A stretch of DNA of 64,000 nt, taken from the NCBI GenBank assembly GCA_947471745.1, contig CANJKZ010000465.1, forward strand, positions 62,001 through 126,000, read 5' to 3'. This document shows, piece after piece, positions 45,425-57,428 of this stretch. Positions within the stretch are counted from its first letter, which is position 1, and the number at the start of each line of letters is the position of its first letter. Source of the stretch: Closterium sp. Naga37s-1 (Eukaryota; Streptophyta; Zygnematophyceae; Desmidiales; Closteriaceae). The translations under genes were made by a program, and so were the position numbers. A model generated the notes under the pieces. The model was not told where the DNA came from. It saw nothing but the letters and a program-made list of their open reading frames with translations, and did no database searches.

Positions 45425-46630
45425 TCCTCAAACTACATAACATGTATTGGAACTATGAAGAAACAAGCAATTGACAGATACTAATATTATTTAGTCAAAG
45501 TAAGTTAGATTAACAGTTTTATATGTATTACCCATTAATCAATCTTGTCTAGTAGAATGCTCAACGTATATCGAAACTCCTTGCTTTTTAACCTTGATCG
45601 AGTTGTTCTATTGGCAGCGGGTAACATTGATCCGAACTTACGCCTTGACCATGCTCGCGCTGCGGCTTTTGTTATTATCATGGGGCATCCTGAGTGAACC
45701 AGCTGCGAACACATGTCAAAATGAACGTTACCTATTGGCTGTGGTTCGCGCTGCGATTGTTCGTCAGGGAACAATGAACGGGCGAATATGTTACGAAATG
45801 CAATCCTCGCATGCCACTTGGCGTACACATGTAAGTGAAAGGGTGGAGTCAGAACAGTGACGATGGCAAGCCAATCATGGGCGCTGCAGAAATGAACAGG
45901 TTCGAGAACTTGGAGGAAAGAGGCACTAAGATGTTCAATGGCCACGTAGGTTTGGAACCGACGGGCTTGGTGCGCTGTTCCAAAAGAAGTTGGAAGTGCT
46001 CCAACAACTACTCCGCGAAAATTCCATCTGACCCTACACTAACATCTACACTGCCTCTATTCGAGCCGAATGACGCGAGCGCGGGATAAAAGGTGGATGG
46101 ATCGCGAAACCGGTTTTGAAAAAATTGCAGCGCGATATAAAAAATTCACGAGCCCAAAGCCCGTGCCGCGGTAATTCTCTCCGAATTATGACACAGATCT
46201 GACGTGCCGCTCGCGCAAAATTTGCGCGAATTCGGTACGAATATAAGACCCCCCGCCCCAAATTGAGCTGTACACCCTAAATAACAGATTGATAGATGAT
46301 AAATAAGTGTACCCCGGGTCTTAAAAATTTGCTGCCGCCATAATGTCCACCCAAGCATATTTTTAAGCATTTGTAGAGAGTCCCCCGGGTCTTATAGCCG
46401 GAACTATACGGTACACTGATTGTTAAAAGTAAACATCAGGGTTTCTAAAAAGTCTACAATGATAATCAGTGAAGTCAAAATCCAAACACAGGCCCACCCC
46501 CCCATTTTCCATGCGTTTTTACACAAAACCCGGTGCTGTATGTTTGGGGAATTGCGGTACAAGTTTAGGCTTTAGAGTTTCGGGTTGAAGGTTTACGGTA
46601 TAAGTTCTCTATAGTTCCAGAGACACCTGG
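45425..46630. other. AT-richer intergenic DNA between element remains and the GT61 gene
   Basis: No gene recognised. The part at 46230-46400 holds TATAAGACCCCCC (46234) and, in the opposite sense, CCCGGGTCTTA/CCCGGGTCTTATAG (46310, 46386), suggesting ends of a small degraded DNA transposon or hairpin. The 200 bp nearest the GT61 stop would be its 3' untranslated region. Confidence 0.5.
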
Positions 46631-49600
46631 TCAGAGGCCAAATGTCTCCTCGACCCCCCTCCATGCCTCCTCGACAGCAGCCATGAGGTGATCCATGTTG
46701 CACGTGACAGGGGTGTCCTTGGCGCCATGGCACAGCAGCAGATAGTACTGCACGCTGCACACACTGCTCAGGTGGTGGTAGCACGCATTCTCCATGCCTG
46801 TTGGGCGCAGCTCCAGCAGTGTGGCGTTGGGCGGCATGAAGATGAGGTTGGTGAGCGCTGCCCCGTGCACCCCTATGAAAAGCAGCGTGCGGTGGAAGAT
46901 GTGGTGCGCTGTGGGAAAGGAGGGGGTGGGGAAATGCAGGGGAGAGATCCAATGTAAACACTCAACGGCAAAGAATAGTAAAGAGAAGGGGAGTGGAAAG
47001 AATGGGGAAGGGAATGGAAAAAGCAGATGATGGTGAGCCTGGGATATAAGGGATGGGCTGGCATGGGTTAAGTGTGAGCGGTCCACAAATACCATGGTAC
47101 AAAAAGGAGACAAGGAACATTGGCTGCTGCTTTTGTGCACTCAGAAACTAAGAGGCAAATCAAGGGCGTGCATTCACAGGTATGTACACGAGTCACGAGA
47201 CAGGAGGAGTTGGGGGGGGAAGAGACGGAAGGTTGGGAATAGGCATAGGGACAAAGGAGCAGGCTGAGGTCACTCATGCGGGCACACACATGAATGCACG
47301 GCTCTCACCGGCACTGATGTCCAGAGACCCATCGAACACCACCACTCGCCCCACCGCATTCCCCACCTCTGCCCCTCGCGCGCCCTCCACCACGCCCCTC
47401 ACCCCCTGCACCATCTCCTCAAAGCCTTCCAGGGCGCGTGTGCCCAAGCGCGTGGCCACCACGACCACCCAGTCGCTCGGGGGAGATAGGGGGGAGGAGA
47501 CAGCCGGCTGTGTGAGGGAGGACGCTGGGCGGCGCACCAAAGACCAATCAGGGCGCATCATGGGGAGGCCGTTGGGCGGCAGTAGGTGATTGTGGCGCAG
47601 GCGGTGCCAGAGAGAGGGCGAGGGGTGGCCGCACCATGTGTAGAGGGGCTGGGGTTGTGGGGGAGAGGGGGAACAGGCGAGGTCAGGTGGGTGGTGGCAG
47701 CAAGAGGTAAGGGCGGGTGCAGAACATGTGATAGAAGCGGTGATGAGCGGTGACGGGGGAGGAGTCAGTGGCCACAGTGCAGAGCAGACATGCGATGGGC
47801 GATAGAGAGCGTGCGGGGCTAGAGGCGAGAGGCGAAAGGCATGTGATGTGCGTGAGCAGGCGCATGAGACGCGTTGAGGAACATGGCTGATGGCAACAGG
47901 CAAGAACAACCTTCATGGGCGCTGTTGAGGTGGTGCAAAGGGGGGTGGAGCAGCCATGAGGTGATCTGTGTGGAGCGAGAAACATGGGTGACAGCAACAT
48001 CTAAGAACCTGCAATACTTGCAGGCTGCACTCCACCTGGTAAAGCTGCAGGCTAGCAGTACAGGTCAGTCTACGATCTCCCTGAGGTACACCTCCCAAAC
48101 ACTTCTTTCACCTCGCATCTCCCATCCACTTGCCCAACCCCCTCTCCCCCCATGCTGTTCGTTCAGGTCACAGGCGCACCTGGTAGAGGCGCACCTGGTA
48201 GAGGCGCACCTGGTAGAGGCGCACCTGGTAGAGGCGCACCTGGTAGAGGCGCACCTGGTAGAGGCGGCGGGCGAAGAAGAGTTGATCGTTGGGAATGACT
48301 CGGGCGTTGAGGTCAATGGAGTCGAGCCCCAGCACGAATGACCCCACCTGCTCCATGAACTCCACCTGCCCCACGCCCACACACACACACACCATGCACC
48401 GCACCACACACACATGCAAGCATGCAAGCCCTTGTCAAACCTCCCAGGGTGCTCGCACAACCTCCGCTACCACTGAAACAGAGTGTGCTTGCGCAAAGGT
48501 GAGCAGGTGTGTTGGTGAGGGCAGCAGCGTGACCTGCAGCAGCTGCAGGGCGACTGGCAGGCCTTGGATGTGGGGGTGCAGGGCGTGCAGGGCGAGGAAG
48601 AGCGGCAGCAGCTCCACGAGGCCGTGGTAGAACTGCCACGTGTTCCAGTGCGCCAGGTTCACCACCGCCTCGTACTCCTCCACCACCGTGCCTGCTCCGT
48701 GCACAAACTGGGCACGGCGGAGCATGGCATGGCGTGGCATGGCGCGGAGTGGCATGGCATGTCGTGGCGTGGCGTGGCGTGGCATGGCGTGACACGGCAC
48801 AGCACGGCATGGCACGGCACCATGGAATGCCATGGCAGGGCATGTCAGGGCATGTCAGGGCATGGCAGGGCATGGCAGAGCATGGCAGGGCATGGCATGG
48901 CATGGCATGGCATGGCATGGCATGGCATGGCATGGCATGGCATGGCATGGCACGGCATGGCAGGGCGTGGCATGGCGTGGCATGGCGTGGCATGGCATGG
49001 CATGGCATGGCATGGCATGGCAGGGCATGGCATGGTTGAGGAACATAGGTTAGACCAGCATGTGGGTGCGCATGGCTTGTGTAACATAACATGGCAGGGG
49101 CACACGGGAGGAGGGCATGTGATGAAGGCGACTTTGTGCGGACGAGGATGGCCATTGCCACGGAGGCCTGAAGCAAGCAGCATGACCGGATTGGAGGGGA
49201 AGCACGACAGCAGCGGCACCCACAAGTGCACCCATCCAATGAGCGCGCACCCACGTCTGCGTGACCCTTCGCTGCCATCTGCTCGCGCCCACCATGCCAC
49301 GCCTTCCCCCCCACAGCAGCGCCTCACCTGGTGGTCACTGCCGCAGCCGCCTCGGTCGAAGTAGAGGTGCTGGTTGAACGCCTGCCCGCGTGCGTTGACC
49401 CACACGTTCTCCAGCTCGAACACCTGGCTCGCCCACGGCCACACCGCCGCGTCGTCCACCCCGTGCGAGCACGCCGGGTCGAAGCGCACCTGCTCACCGC
49501 CTGCCCTGATCCGCGGGCAGTTCACAGGCGGCTCCACGGCGTGCGCTGTCTCCTCGCCCACACCAGGGTCGTAACACGCCTGCACCTGTGATGCCCCCCA

Positions 49601-50410
49601 CTGTGCCCCGTGCCCGTCGCACTGCTTCATCTTGGGGCACGGCGCACCACGGCACCCCAGCAGCACCTCGCTCCTTCCCTTCCTGGGGTGCAACCTGTCG
49701 AAGGGGTTCATGTTCACACGTGTCAGGTTCTCATACGCCAGCGCCGTGCTGAGGGTGCTGGTGCCGGTGCTGTCACCTCTGTGCAGGTACCGCCGTGCAT
49801 CGTGCACCCACGGCTTCTGCTGCTTCAGCCGTCGCTCCCACGCCTTCCGCCTCGCCCGCCTCCACACCCTCCCCCGCCACAACCCCGCCAGCCGCCGTCG
49901 CCCATCCCCCCCCATCCGCCGCATCTGCGCGCTCTCCCCACGAGCGGGGTCGCCGCGCTGCGCCCCTCGCCCGTGGCCTTGCGGGGGGAGGGCGAGTGCG
50001 CCGTGGGGAGACGCTTTGGAGAAGAGGGCCTGGGAGGAGCGGGCAGGGGTGATAGGCGGGTGCTGGGAGGGGAGGAGCGCAGAGAGGTTTGATTTGCAAG
50101 CGGGCAGCGGCTGCTCGCGCGGGGGGAACCGCCGAACGCGCTGCCGCCATGCCGTGGTGGCGCCGGTGGTAGGGGACCTGCTGGGCGCGTCGAGAGATGG
50201 CAGCGCGAGGGGGTCAGCACGCGCGAATGGGAGAGGCGAAGCGGCGACGCTGGATCGTCCCGCACCACTGCCAATGCGCGCTCTTTTTGAGAGGCGGGGC
50301 GGGTGCACACCCGTGTGGGTGTCGAGCGAGGCCGCATGGGAACACCACAACAGCACGCACGCCAGGAGACACACGCACGATACGGACAAGTGCGGAAGGA
50401 ACGAGGTCAT
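46631..50410 (-). CDS. Family GT61 (DUF563-type) glycosyltransferase, five-exon model
   Basis: Probable type II Golgi glycosyltransferase acting on glycoproteins or cell-wall polysaccharides; substrate unknown. A model with matching phases: exons 50410-49328, 48707-48534, 48365-48255, 47648-47309 and 46908-46631, giving 661 residues. Residues about 7-26 ([20 protein letters not shown]) form a signal anchor, then a basic, low-complexity stem. Family segments: [16 protein letters not shown] (exon 1), [20 protein letters not shown] (exon 2), [12 protein letters not shown] and [11 protein letters not shown] (exon 4), and [20 protein letters not shown] (exon 5), the hallmark GT61 motif. Most junctions are GT-AG with clear CAG acceptors; the exon 2 donor (GTCACG) is weak. 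The exon 3 donor lies in a six-fold tandem repeat. Copia C begins about 260 bp upstream of the ATG. At 661 residues it is longer than many family members because of the stem. Confidence 0.85.
48180..48269 (-). repeat. 15-bp tandem repeat duplicating the exon 3 splice donor of the GT61 gene
   Basis: On the minus strand the unit GTGCGCCTCTACCAG follows CGCCTCTACCAG five times without a mismatch. Every copy offers CAG|GTGCGC, so exon 3 could end at 48255, 48240, 48225, 48210, 48195 or 48180. Each step adds five residues (VRLYQ) in frame. Confidence 0.92.
48720..49035 (-). repeat. (ATGGC)n pentanucleotide array in GT61 intron 1
   Basis: About 300 bp of GGCAT/GGCGT/GGCAC variants, purest at 48886-48955 and 48990-49035, ending just upstream of the exon 2 acceptor at 48708. 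Shadow frames on both strands ([20 protein letters not shown]) are not genes. Confidence 0.93.
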
Positions 50411-50671
50411 GGATGGATTGTGGGGGGGTGTGGGGTGGGGGGAGGTTGGCAGGGCATACGGGAGAAAAATGTTGGAAGGGCATATTAGGGCGCAATACAT
50501 CTCTGTTAAAAAGGCTGTTCAAGACCAGAACGTTCAAGACTACAGCACTGCACCATTCTTAAACGTCTTATAACGTCAATTGTACCGTTCTGAAGCCATG
50601 TGATTATTTGAACAGCTCGTTCAAAAGGCTGTTTTGTACACGAATGTTCCGCGCCCTTAGGCGTCGAACAT
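50411..50671. other. Region upstream of the GT61 start, up to copia C
   Basis: Would hold the 5' UTR and core promoter of the GT61 gene. I see no clear TATA box. It contains repeated AAGGCTGTT(C/T) (about 50509 and 50627) and TTCAAGAC pairs. Confidence 0.4.
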
Positions 50672-50968
50672 TGTTGAAATTAAGGTTAATTCGAGTTGCT
50701 CCAATAAACATATATGTAGTGCTGGATCTACAGTATAGTAGCGTAGAATACTTTGGTTGGGTTGGGAGAACTTGTGGTGTACACTATTTGGAGTGGACCA
50801 CCTCCCAAACCCTATAGGTTAGAGTTCTCTCTTGTTGAAACTCACTTCTTGCAAACCCATTTGATTCTAGCATGGTTCATGCCCAAGTTGGCTCCTAAGA
50901 TTCATAGGCTTTAGGAGGAGGTTCTAAGACTACTATAGCTTACGCTAGTAGCTTAGACCATTACAACA
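50672..50968 (+). repeat. 5' LTR of copia C (297 bp)
   Basis: Begins TGTTGAAATTAAGGTTAATT and ends CATTACAACA directly before TGGT of the primer-binding site. The start matches 62789-62882. Confidence 0.92.
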
Positions 50969-50977
50969 TGGTATCAG
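50969..50977 (+). promoter_or_regulatory. Primer-binding site of C, left portion, ending in the target duplication of D
   Basis: TGGTATCAG abuts the C LTR. Its last five bases, ATCAG, recur at 57429-57433 followed by AGC, so the iMet-tRNA-type site TGGTATCAGAGC is where element D lies. Confidence 0.9.
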
Positions 50978-51106
50978 TGTCAACAGACTAAGTGAGAATG
51001 GATGAACTAGAAACAAGGTGGGTACAAGTACTAACCCTGATTGGGTTGTACCCCATATGGGCTACCCCACTATAGCCTACACAACACACAACATAACAGT
51101 TTGACA
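50978..51106 (-). repeat. 3' LTR of copia D (129 bp)
   Basis: On the minus strand TGTCAAACTG...CTGTTGACA, with the purine tract (AAGGGGGTG) on its inner side at 51107-51118. Confidence 0.93.
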
Positions 51107-54100
51107 CACCCCCTTAGGCAAAGTGGGGGAGAACAAGGGGTCACAAGACCAGTCAAGAAAAGCAAAGCAAGCTCAGGGTGGATCACGAAGTCACCACACA
51201 CTCTGAGCACAAGCAAATGGCCACAAGGCCAGTTCACATGCAGAGTTATATAATGGAGAACAAGCATTACCGTGATCACAACCTAGCAAGTGTAAGCATG
51301 CAGGTATAAGTATATAGATCACAGTACAAGCAAAGTCAAGAAGTGAGCAAGTGAGACCAAGTAGGCACAAGACCTAACACAGTACAGAAACGCTGATGAT
51401 CACAAGGCTGAAGTGCCTTGGTGAATATATCAGCAGTGTTGGCCTGAGAGGTCACGTAAGCAAGACAAACTGACCACGCTGCTGCAACTCTCGAGCAAGG
51501 AAGTAACGCAGAGCGATGTGCTTCATCCTGTGCTCCAGTCTGTGCTCCTGACACAAGGCAATCATGGCCTTGTTGTCGACGTACAGAACTGGAGGAGAAC
51601 GAGGCGGCTCGCCCAAGTCGGTCAGCAGGTAGGTGAGCCAGCGTAACTCCTGTGCAGCCATAGCCCCTGCGTAGATCTCAGCCTAACAGCTGGAGCTGAG
51701 AACAGAAGTCGAGCGGGTAGACCGCCACGAAACAGAGCCGGAGCCAAGACTGAAAGTGTAACCCTGTGACGACCGCTGCGTAGCCAAGTCGTCAACCCAA
51801 GAAGCTTCTGCGTGACCAGTGAGGACAACTCGAGCCCGTCCTCCAAGCACGAGCCCCATGCCCGACGTACTGCACAAGTAGCGCATCACCCTCTTAGCGG
51901 CCTTCCAGTGCTCTGGTCGGTGTCTCCCGGGCGCAACGTAGCGAGCCAGGATGCTAAGAGGGTAAGCAAGGTCAGGTCGAGTGCAGGTCATCAGGTACAT
52001 GAGGCAGCCCACAAGCTCTGGATACGGGCCACTCGGCTCTACGGACTCATCCGAAGGCAGAGCTGAGAGCGAGTGACCGGTAGGCAGAGGAGTGGCCTGT
52101 GGCGAGGAGTACTCGAAGCGGAAGCGCTGAAGGACCTGCTGCACCATGTGTGACTGAGTCAATGTAATGGTGCGCTGTGCTCTGTCCCGGGTGATTTGCA
52201 AGCCAAGATAGCTGCGCAGCTCACCCAGGTCTGTGCACGTGTGTCTCTTCTGCAGCTCCGACTTCACTAGGGCCAGTCCCTCAGTGTCAGCAGTGGCAAA
52301 GACCAAGTCGTCGACGTACACGAGGATGTAGAACGGCGGCAGCGAAGTGTCGGTGCGTAGAAACAGCGACGGGTCAGCAGTCAAAGGAGCAAACCCAAGA
52401 GCCGCAAGCGTCGTCCTCAGTGTGTCGTGCCACTCGCGAGGCGCCTGGCGGAGACCGTAGACTGGCCGCCGGAGGCTCCACTGGGTACCTGCAGGAAACG
52501 ACCCAGTGAAGCCAGGTGGGCGGCGCAGCCAGATCTCCTAGTGCAGGCTGCCCTGTAAGAAAGCTGTGCTGAAGTCAAGAGAGTGAAGCTCGTAGTCACG
52601 CTGAGCGGCGACGTGCAGCAGCACCCGCAGAGTGGTCATCTTCGGGGTAGGGGAGAAGGTCTGGAAGAAGTCAACTCCCTGTCGCTGACTGAAGCCTCGT
52701 GCAACGTAACGCGCCTTGAAGACAGGCGGAGAACCCGGTGGCCGCTTCACCCTGAAAATCCACATGTCATCGACTATGTTCGCCCGAGGAGGGGGAACCT
52801 CGTCGACGTAAGTGCCTGTGGACTTCCAGGATGCCATCTCTGCGTCCATGGCTGTCTGCCACTGAGAGGAGTAGGGACCCGTAATCGCCTCTGCGTAAGA
52901 GCGCGGGGTCGGGATGTCTGGTGCATCCGGGTCTCCCTCAGGTGCAATCAGCATGGACACGAGATGAGGTACAGCAGCTCCAAAACACTCAAAGTCCTCC
53001 TGCCTGTCCTCAAGGACCTCCGTGCCAAGAGCACACTCACCCCCGACGGACGGAGGACAGTCAGACTCAGACTCAGCAACAAGACTAGCGGCATAGTCGA
53101 GACGACAGGCGGCAGCAAAGTCAACAAGCTCAGCAACTAGGGCAGACGCAGAAGTGGACTCAAACAAAGGGTCAGCGACAACTGTGGCTAGAAGACGTGT
53201 GATAGTAGGACTGGCAGCACGAGCAAGGTCGGACGCAGGGTTAGGAACGTCAGGAAGAGAGGACGCAGGAGGAGACGGGAGAGGGACACACTGTGGAACA
53301 GAGGAAGGACGAAGTGCCATCTGGTGCATGCCGGGGACAGGAGGAGGACGCTGACGAGGAACATGGCGACCAGTGCGAACAGCGCGAACAGGCGACGCAG
53401 GACGAGACGCAGGCTCACGACGCTCTGTAAGAGAGTCTGTCTGCTCAGTGTAAGGAGAAGGAGCAGGCAGTGGGGAGGCTGGCTGTAACTGCGGCTGCGA
53501 CTGGTCAGGCGGTGGACACAGTAAGGGAGGAGTAAGGCCAGTAGAAGACGGGAGACCAAGAACCTGCTGAAGCAGTGGAACGAAGTACGGTCGCGGCCGA
53601 ACATAGCCTCCAGAACCAGCACCGACAGCACCAGCATCCCCAGGGCCAGCACCTCTAGCTCCAGGGTCTCCAGATCCAACGCCTGCAGCACCACCAGTTC
53701 CAGCAGCTCCAGTACCTCCAGTACGAGCACCTCCGGGACCAGCGGCTCCAGCACCTCCAGCACCTCCAGGACCAGCAGCTCCAGCACCTCCGCTACCTAC
53801 AGCTCCAGCGCCTCCAGCTCCAACGCCTGCAGCACCTCCAGCTCCAACAGCTCCAGTACCTCCAGTACGAGCACCTCCGGGACCAGCGGCTCCAGCACCT
53901 CCAGCACCTCCAGGACCAGCAGCTCCAGCACCTACGGTACCTTCAGCTCCAGCGCCTCCAGCTCCAGGGTCTCCAGCTCCAGCGCCTGCAGTACCACCGG
54001 CTCCAGCAGCTCGAGTACCTCCAGGCTCAGCACGCTCAGGCTCAGCAACCCCCGGCTCTGCACCCCCAGGCTCCGCACGCTCAGGCTCAGCACCCCCAGG

Positions 54101-57100
54101 CTCCGCACCCTCAGACTCAGCAACCCCAGGCTCAGCACCCCCAGGCTCCACACGCTCAGGCTCAGCACCCCCAGGCTCCACACGCTCAGGCTCAGCACCC
54201 CCAGACACAGCACCCCTAGCAGCACCACCCTGAGCAGCACCAGAGTCGACAGCGACCTCGACAGGCTCGACAGGGTCTACCTGAGACACACCTGAGGGAG
54301 CAGGACCCTGAGGGGGGAGGGGGTCTACTGGAGGAGGACCTGGTGCGAGGAAGAGCGGCGGGGGGGGGGAGAGGGGCAGTGCGGTAGGGGAACAGACGGC
54401 AAAAGGGAACCGACTCGTCAAACGTGACGTCCTGAGAGGGCAGGACACGGCGCGAGGTGGGGTGGTAAAACTGCCAGCCAGGCGCGTCAGGGGGAAAGCC
54501 AAGGAAGACGCAGGGAATGGCGCGGGAGGAGAGCTTGTCCGCGGACGTATCGCGGACAAAGGCACGAGAGCCCCAGACCCGGAACACCGACGCATCGCCA
54601 ACCTTCCCCGTCCAACGCAGTGTAGGCGAGGTCTCCGGCAAGGAGACACGGGGCCAGAGGTTGAGCTGATGCGCAGCGTACCGGACCGCAAACGGCCACA
54701 AAAAATGGGGGCAGCCGCATGGATCATGGAGGTACAAGCGACCTCCATGTCTAAGCCAATGCGGCGCTCAGCAACCCCATTATGCTGCGGAGAGGCCGGA
54801 AGCGTGAACGACTGGCGAATGCCCTCCCCACGACAAAAGTCCCGCAAGAGGTCGGAGGCAAACTCACCACCTCTGTCAGAGTGCAGACGCAGGACTGGAA
54901 GGTCCGCGTGGAACCGCTCGCGTAGGTGGAGACGGACAGCGCGGATCCAAGGGATCAAAACATCAGGGACCTCCCCCTTGCTGCGCAAGGGGAAGACCGT
55001 GGTGTAACGTGAGTAGTCGTCAACAACCAGCAGAAAGTAGCGCTCGCGGCCCTGTCCACGGACGCGGGCTGGGCCCCACACGTCCATGTGGAGAGTCTGC
55101 AGGGGAGCAGTCGTCGAGGGAAACGAGGAGGAGTGAGGAGCGGCGCGCTGCCACCCCTCGACACAAGGAAGGCAGGGAGGGGCAGGCGAGGGTGGGAGGG
55201 GAGGCAGAGACCTGAGAAGACCAGAGACAAGGAGACGGGGGTGCATGCCACGGAGGCATGGCACGGAGGGGTGACCAAGGCGGTGGTGCCAAAGGAGAGT
55301 CTGGTGCGACAGGAGGCGACACGAGCAGGGGGTTGCTACCGGACCTGACGCGGACACCTAACCAGACGCAGCTACCTGAGGAGGCTCAGTAGTCAGTGTG
55401 TACAGACTCGACCCAGGCCGACGGGTGAACGTGGCGAGGTGACGGCCCGTCCGTGTACACGTGCAGATCGACACACGCTGACCCCCAGGAGTGGTGGTAG
55501 TGACCATCGCATCCTGGAGGGCAGCGGTACTCACCAAGTTCGTAGAGAACGAGCGGAGGTGAAGACCTGAGAGTGAGCCGGACGGAACCGCCGGACACGG
55601 GAGAACAGTGGACTGGGCCCCCTGAGGGGTCAGCCAGTCTGACAGCAACAGGTGCAGGGAGTGGTGTGACTGTGGTACTGTCGCGAAAGAAACAGCGGGA
55701 AGCACCTGAGCCAAGCGTGAAGGTGTGCAAGGCCGCAGCAGGCGCAGTACCAGAGAGCGCAGACTCACTAGCACCTAGAGCAGCAGCCTCTATACCTGGG
55801 TCGGGCGGCATACACAGGTAACAGTCACCCTCAGCACTAACAGTCAATGCATACATGGCAGCAAGGATAGCATCATAATAAAGAGCAAAGATATTTATAC
55901 CCTGCATGAGCAGCTCTGCCCAGCGGGGGAGCTCAGTTGCGTCGGGAAACTCTGCGCGAAAGGCGTCGTCAAGACTGGAGAAGCAGCGGGACTGTGTGTG
56001 ACCAACCTTCCCGCATGTCTGACCAGTGCGGTCACTTGTGCGAATGACGTACTGGCAGCGAACACTACCCCCAGACGCCCCACGCTGAGCAAACCACTCA
56101 CGAAGCTCCTGGGGCGTAGGGGTCTCACGCTGACGCTGCTGCTGCTGCCTCCGACCACCGCCAGAACCTCCCCTCTGACCGGTACCACCCCCGCCGCCAC
56201 CACTGCCACCGCCACCACTCCCACTGCCGCCACCACTGCCGCCGCCACCACTCCCACTGCCGCCACCACCGCCGCCACCAACGCCTCCACCCCCACCACC
56301 ACTCCCTCCGCCACCACCGCCACCTCCACCGCCTCCACCGCCCCCACCACCGCCTCCACCGCTGCCACCCCCACCACCCCTGCCTCCCTTGCCCCTGCCG
56401 CTGCGGCGCCTCCCACTAGGAGCAGACGCAGCTCCTACCTCCTCAGCACGAAGGTAGTCAACAGTTGCAGCAGAAGCGACAGAGGGGACAAGGGGGGAGG
56501 GGGAACACCCCTTAAAGAAGGGAGTGCGAGGAGTGCCACGAGAAGCGCCTACAGCGACTATGCTGGTCTCAGCTGCAAGGAGGTGCTTCTCGAGCAGGTC
56601 GACAGTGAGGGCTGTGGGGTTAAGGGCGAGAAGGAGGTCCCTGACTGCGCTAAGAGAGTCAGGGAGGTGGGTGACGATGAAGTAGAGAGCGATGTACATG
56701 GGAGGGGGGTTCTTGGCTAGAAACTCGGCGGGAAGCGCGGCGCGGTAGCGAGTGTCACTAGTGCGAAGGTGAGTGATGAGGTCGGCAACTGTGGCAAAGG
56801 CGGACAGCTCGGGAAACAGGTAGGGCATTATAAGGCGGCCTAGAGCAGCAGTGGCAGGGGAGGAGTAACGAGTGACTACATCGTCGTACAGGGCTCTAGC
56901 AGTCTTGTGCTGGCCAAAGTGGGCGCGTTCGGCTAACGGCAAGTGGTTGCGAACGGCTAGGCGAGCAGCTGCGTCACGGGTAAGCCACTGTGAGCGAGTC
57001 GCACTGTCAGCTGTGTCGGGAGGGGCGAGAGAGGCGCCAGACGTGAGGTCAAACAACGAAACGCCGTCTCTAGAATCGCTCAGTAGGAACAGCTGCAGGT

Positions 57101-57428
57101 CATCGAGCCACGCATCGAACTCGATCGGACGGCCCTCAGGATCGAATGTAAGGACGCTGAGAGTAGCCATCGCGGGCAGAGCAGGGTGGCGCACGAGCAG
57201 CAGGGCAGCATGCAAGCTCTAGGGGCGCGCGCAGGGCAGGGCGAGGCGGCGCACGGCTAGGGCAGGGCGGCGCAACTGGCAGGGCAGGGCGGCGGCCAGC
57301 AGGGCGGCGCGCAGGCAGGGCAGGGCCGGGCGGCGGCCAGCAGGGCGGCGCCCAGGCAGGGCAAGGCAGGGCTGCGACCAGCAGGGCGGCACTATAGCCT
57401 ACACAACACACAACACAACAGTTTGACA
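50978..57428 (-). mobile_element. Copia element D inserted in copia C, target duplication ATCAG
   Basis: Minus-strand element of the short-LTR family, flanked by ATCAG at 50973-50977 and 57429-57433. Parts in sense order: start of 5' LTR about 57428-57391; short GC-rich leader about 57390-57180; gag from the ATG at 57170 (MATLSVLTFDPEGRPIEFDAW) with glycine-rich region about 56400-56170 and knuckle C-X13-C-X4-H-X4-C near 56050; protease (RCFFRDSTTV) about 55700; GAG pre-integrase (WHHRLGHPSVPCLRGMH) about 55300; integrase about 55110-54560; collagen-like linker about 54240-53590; RT (FKARYVARGFSQR, YILVYVDDLVFATAD) about 52840-52150; RNase H about 51830-51350; purine tract; 3' LTR 50978-51106. 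Broken, with about four breaks. Confidence 0.94.

Noticed and set aside
48830-49050. Possible telomere-like or centromere-like satellite (ATGGC repeats)
   Set aside because: Short, imperfect and inside an intron of the GT61 gene; better explained as a microsatellite.
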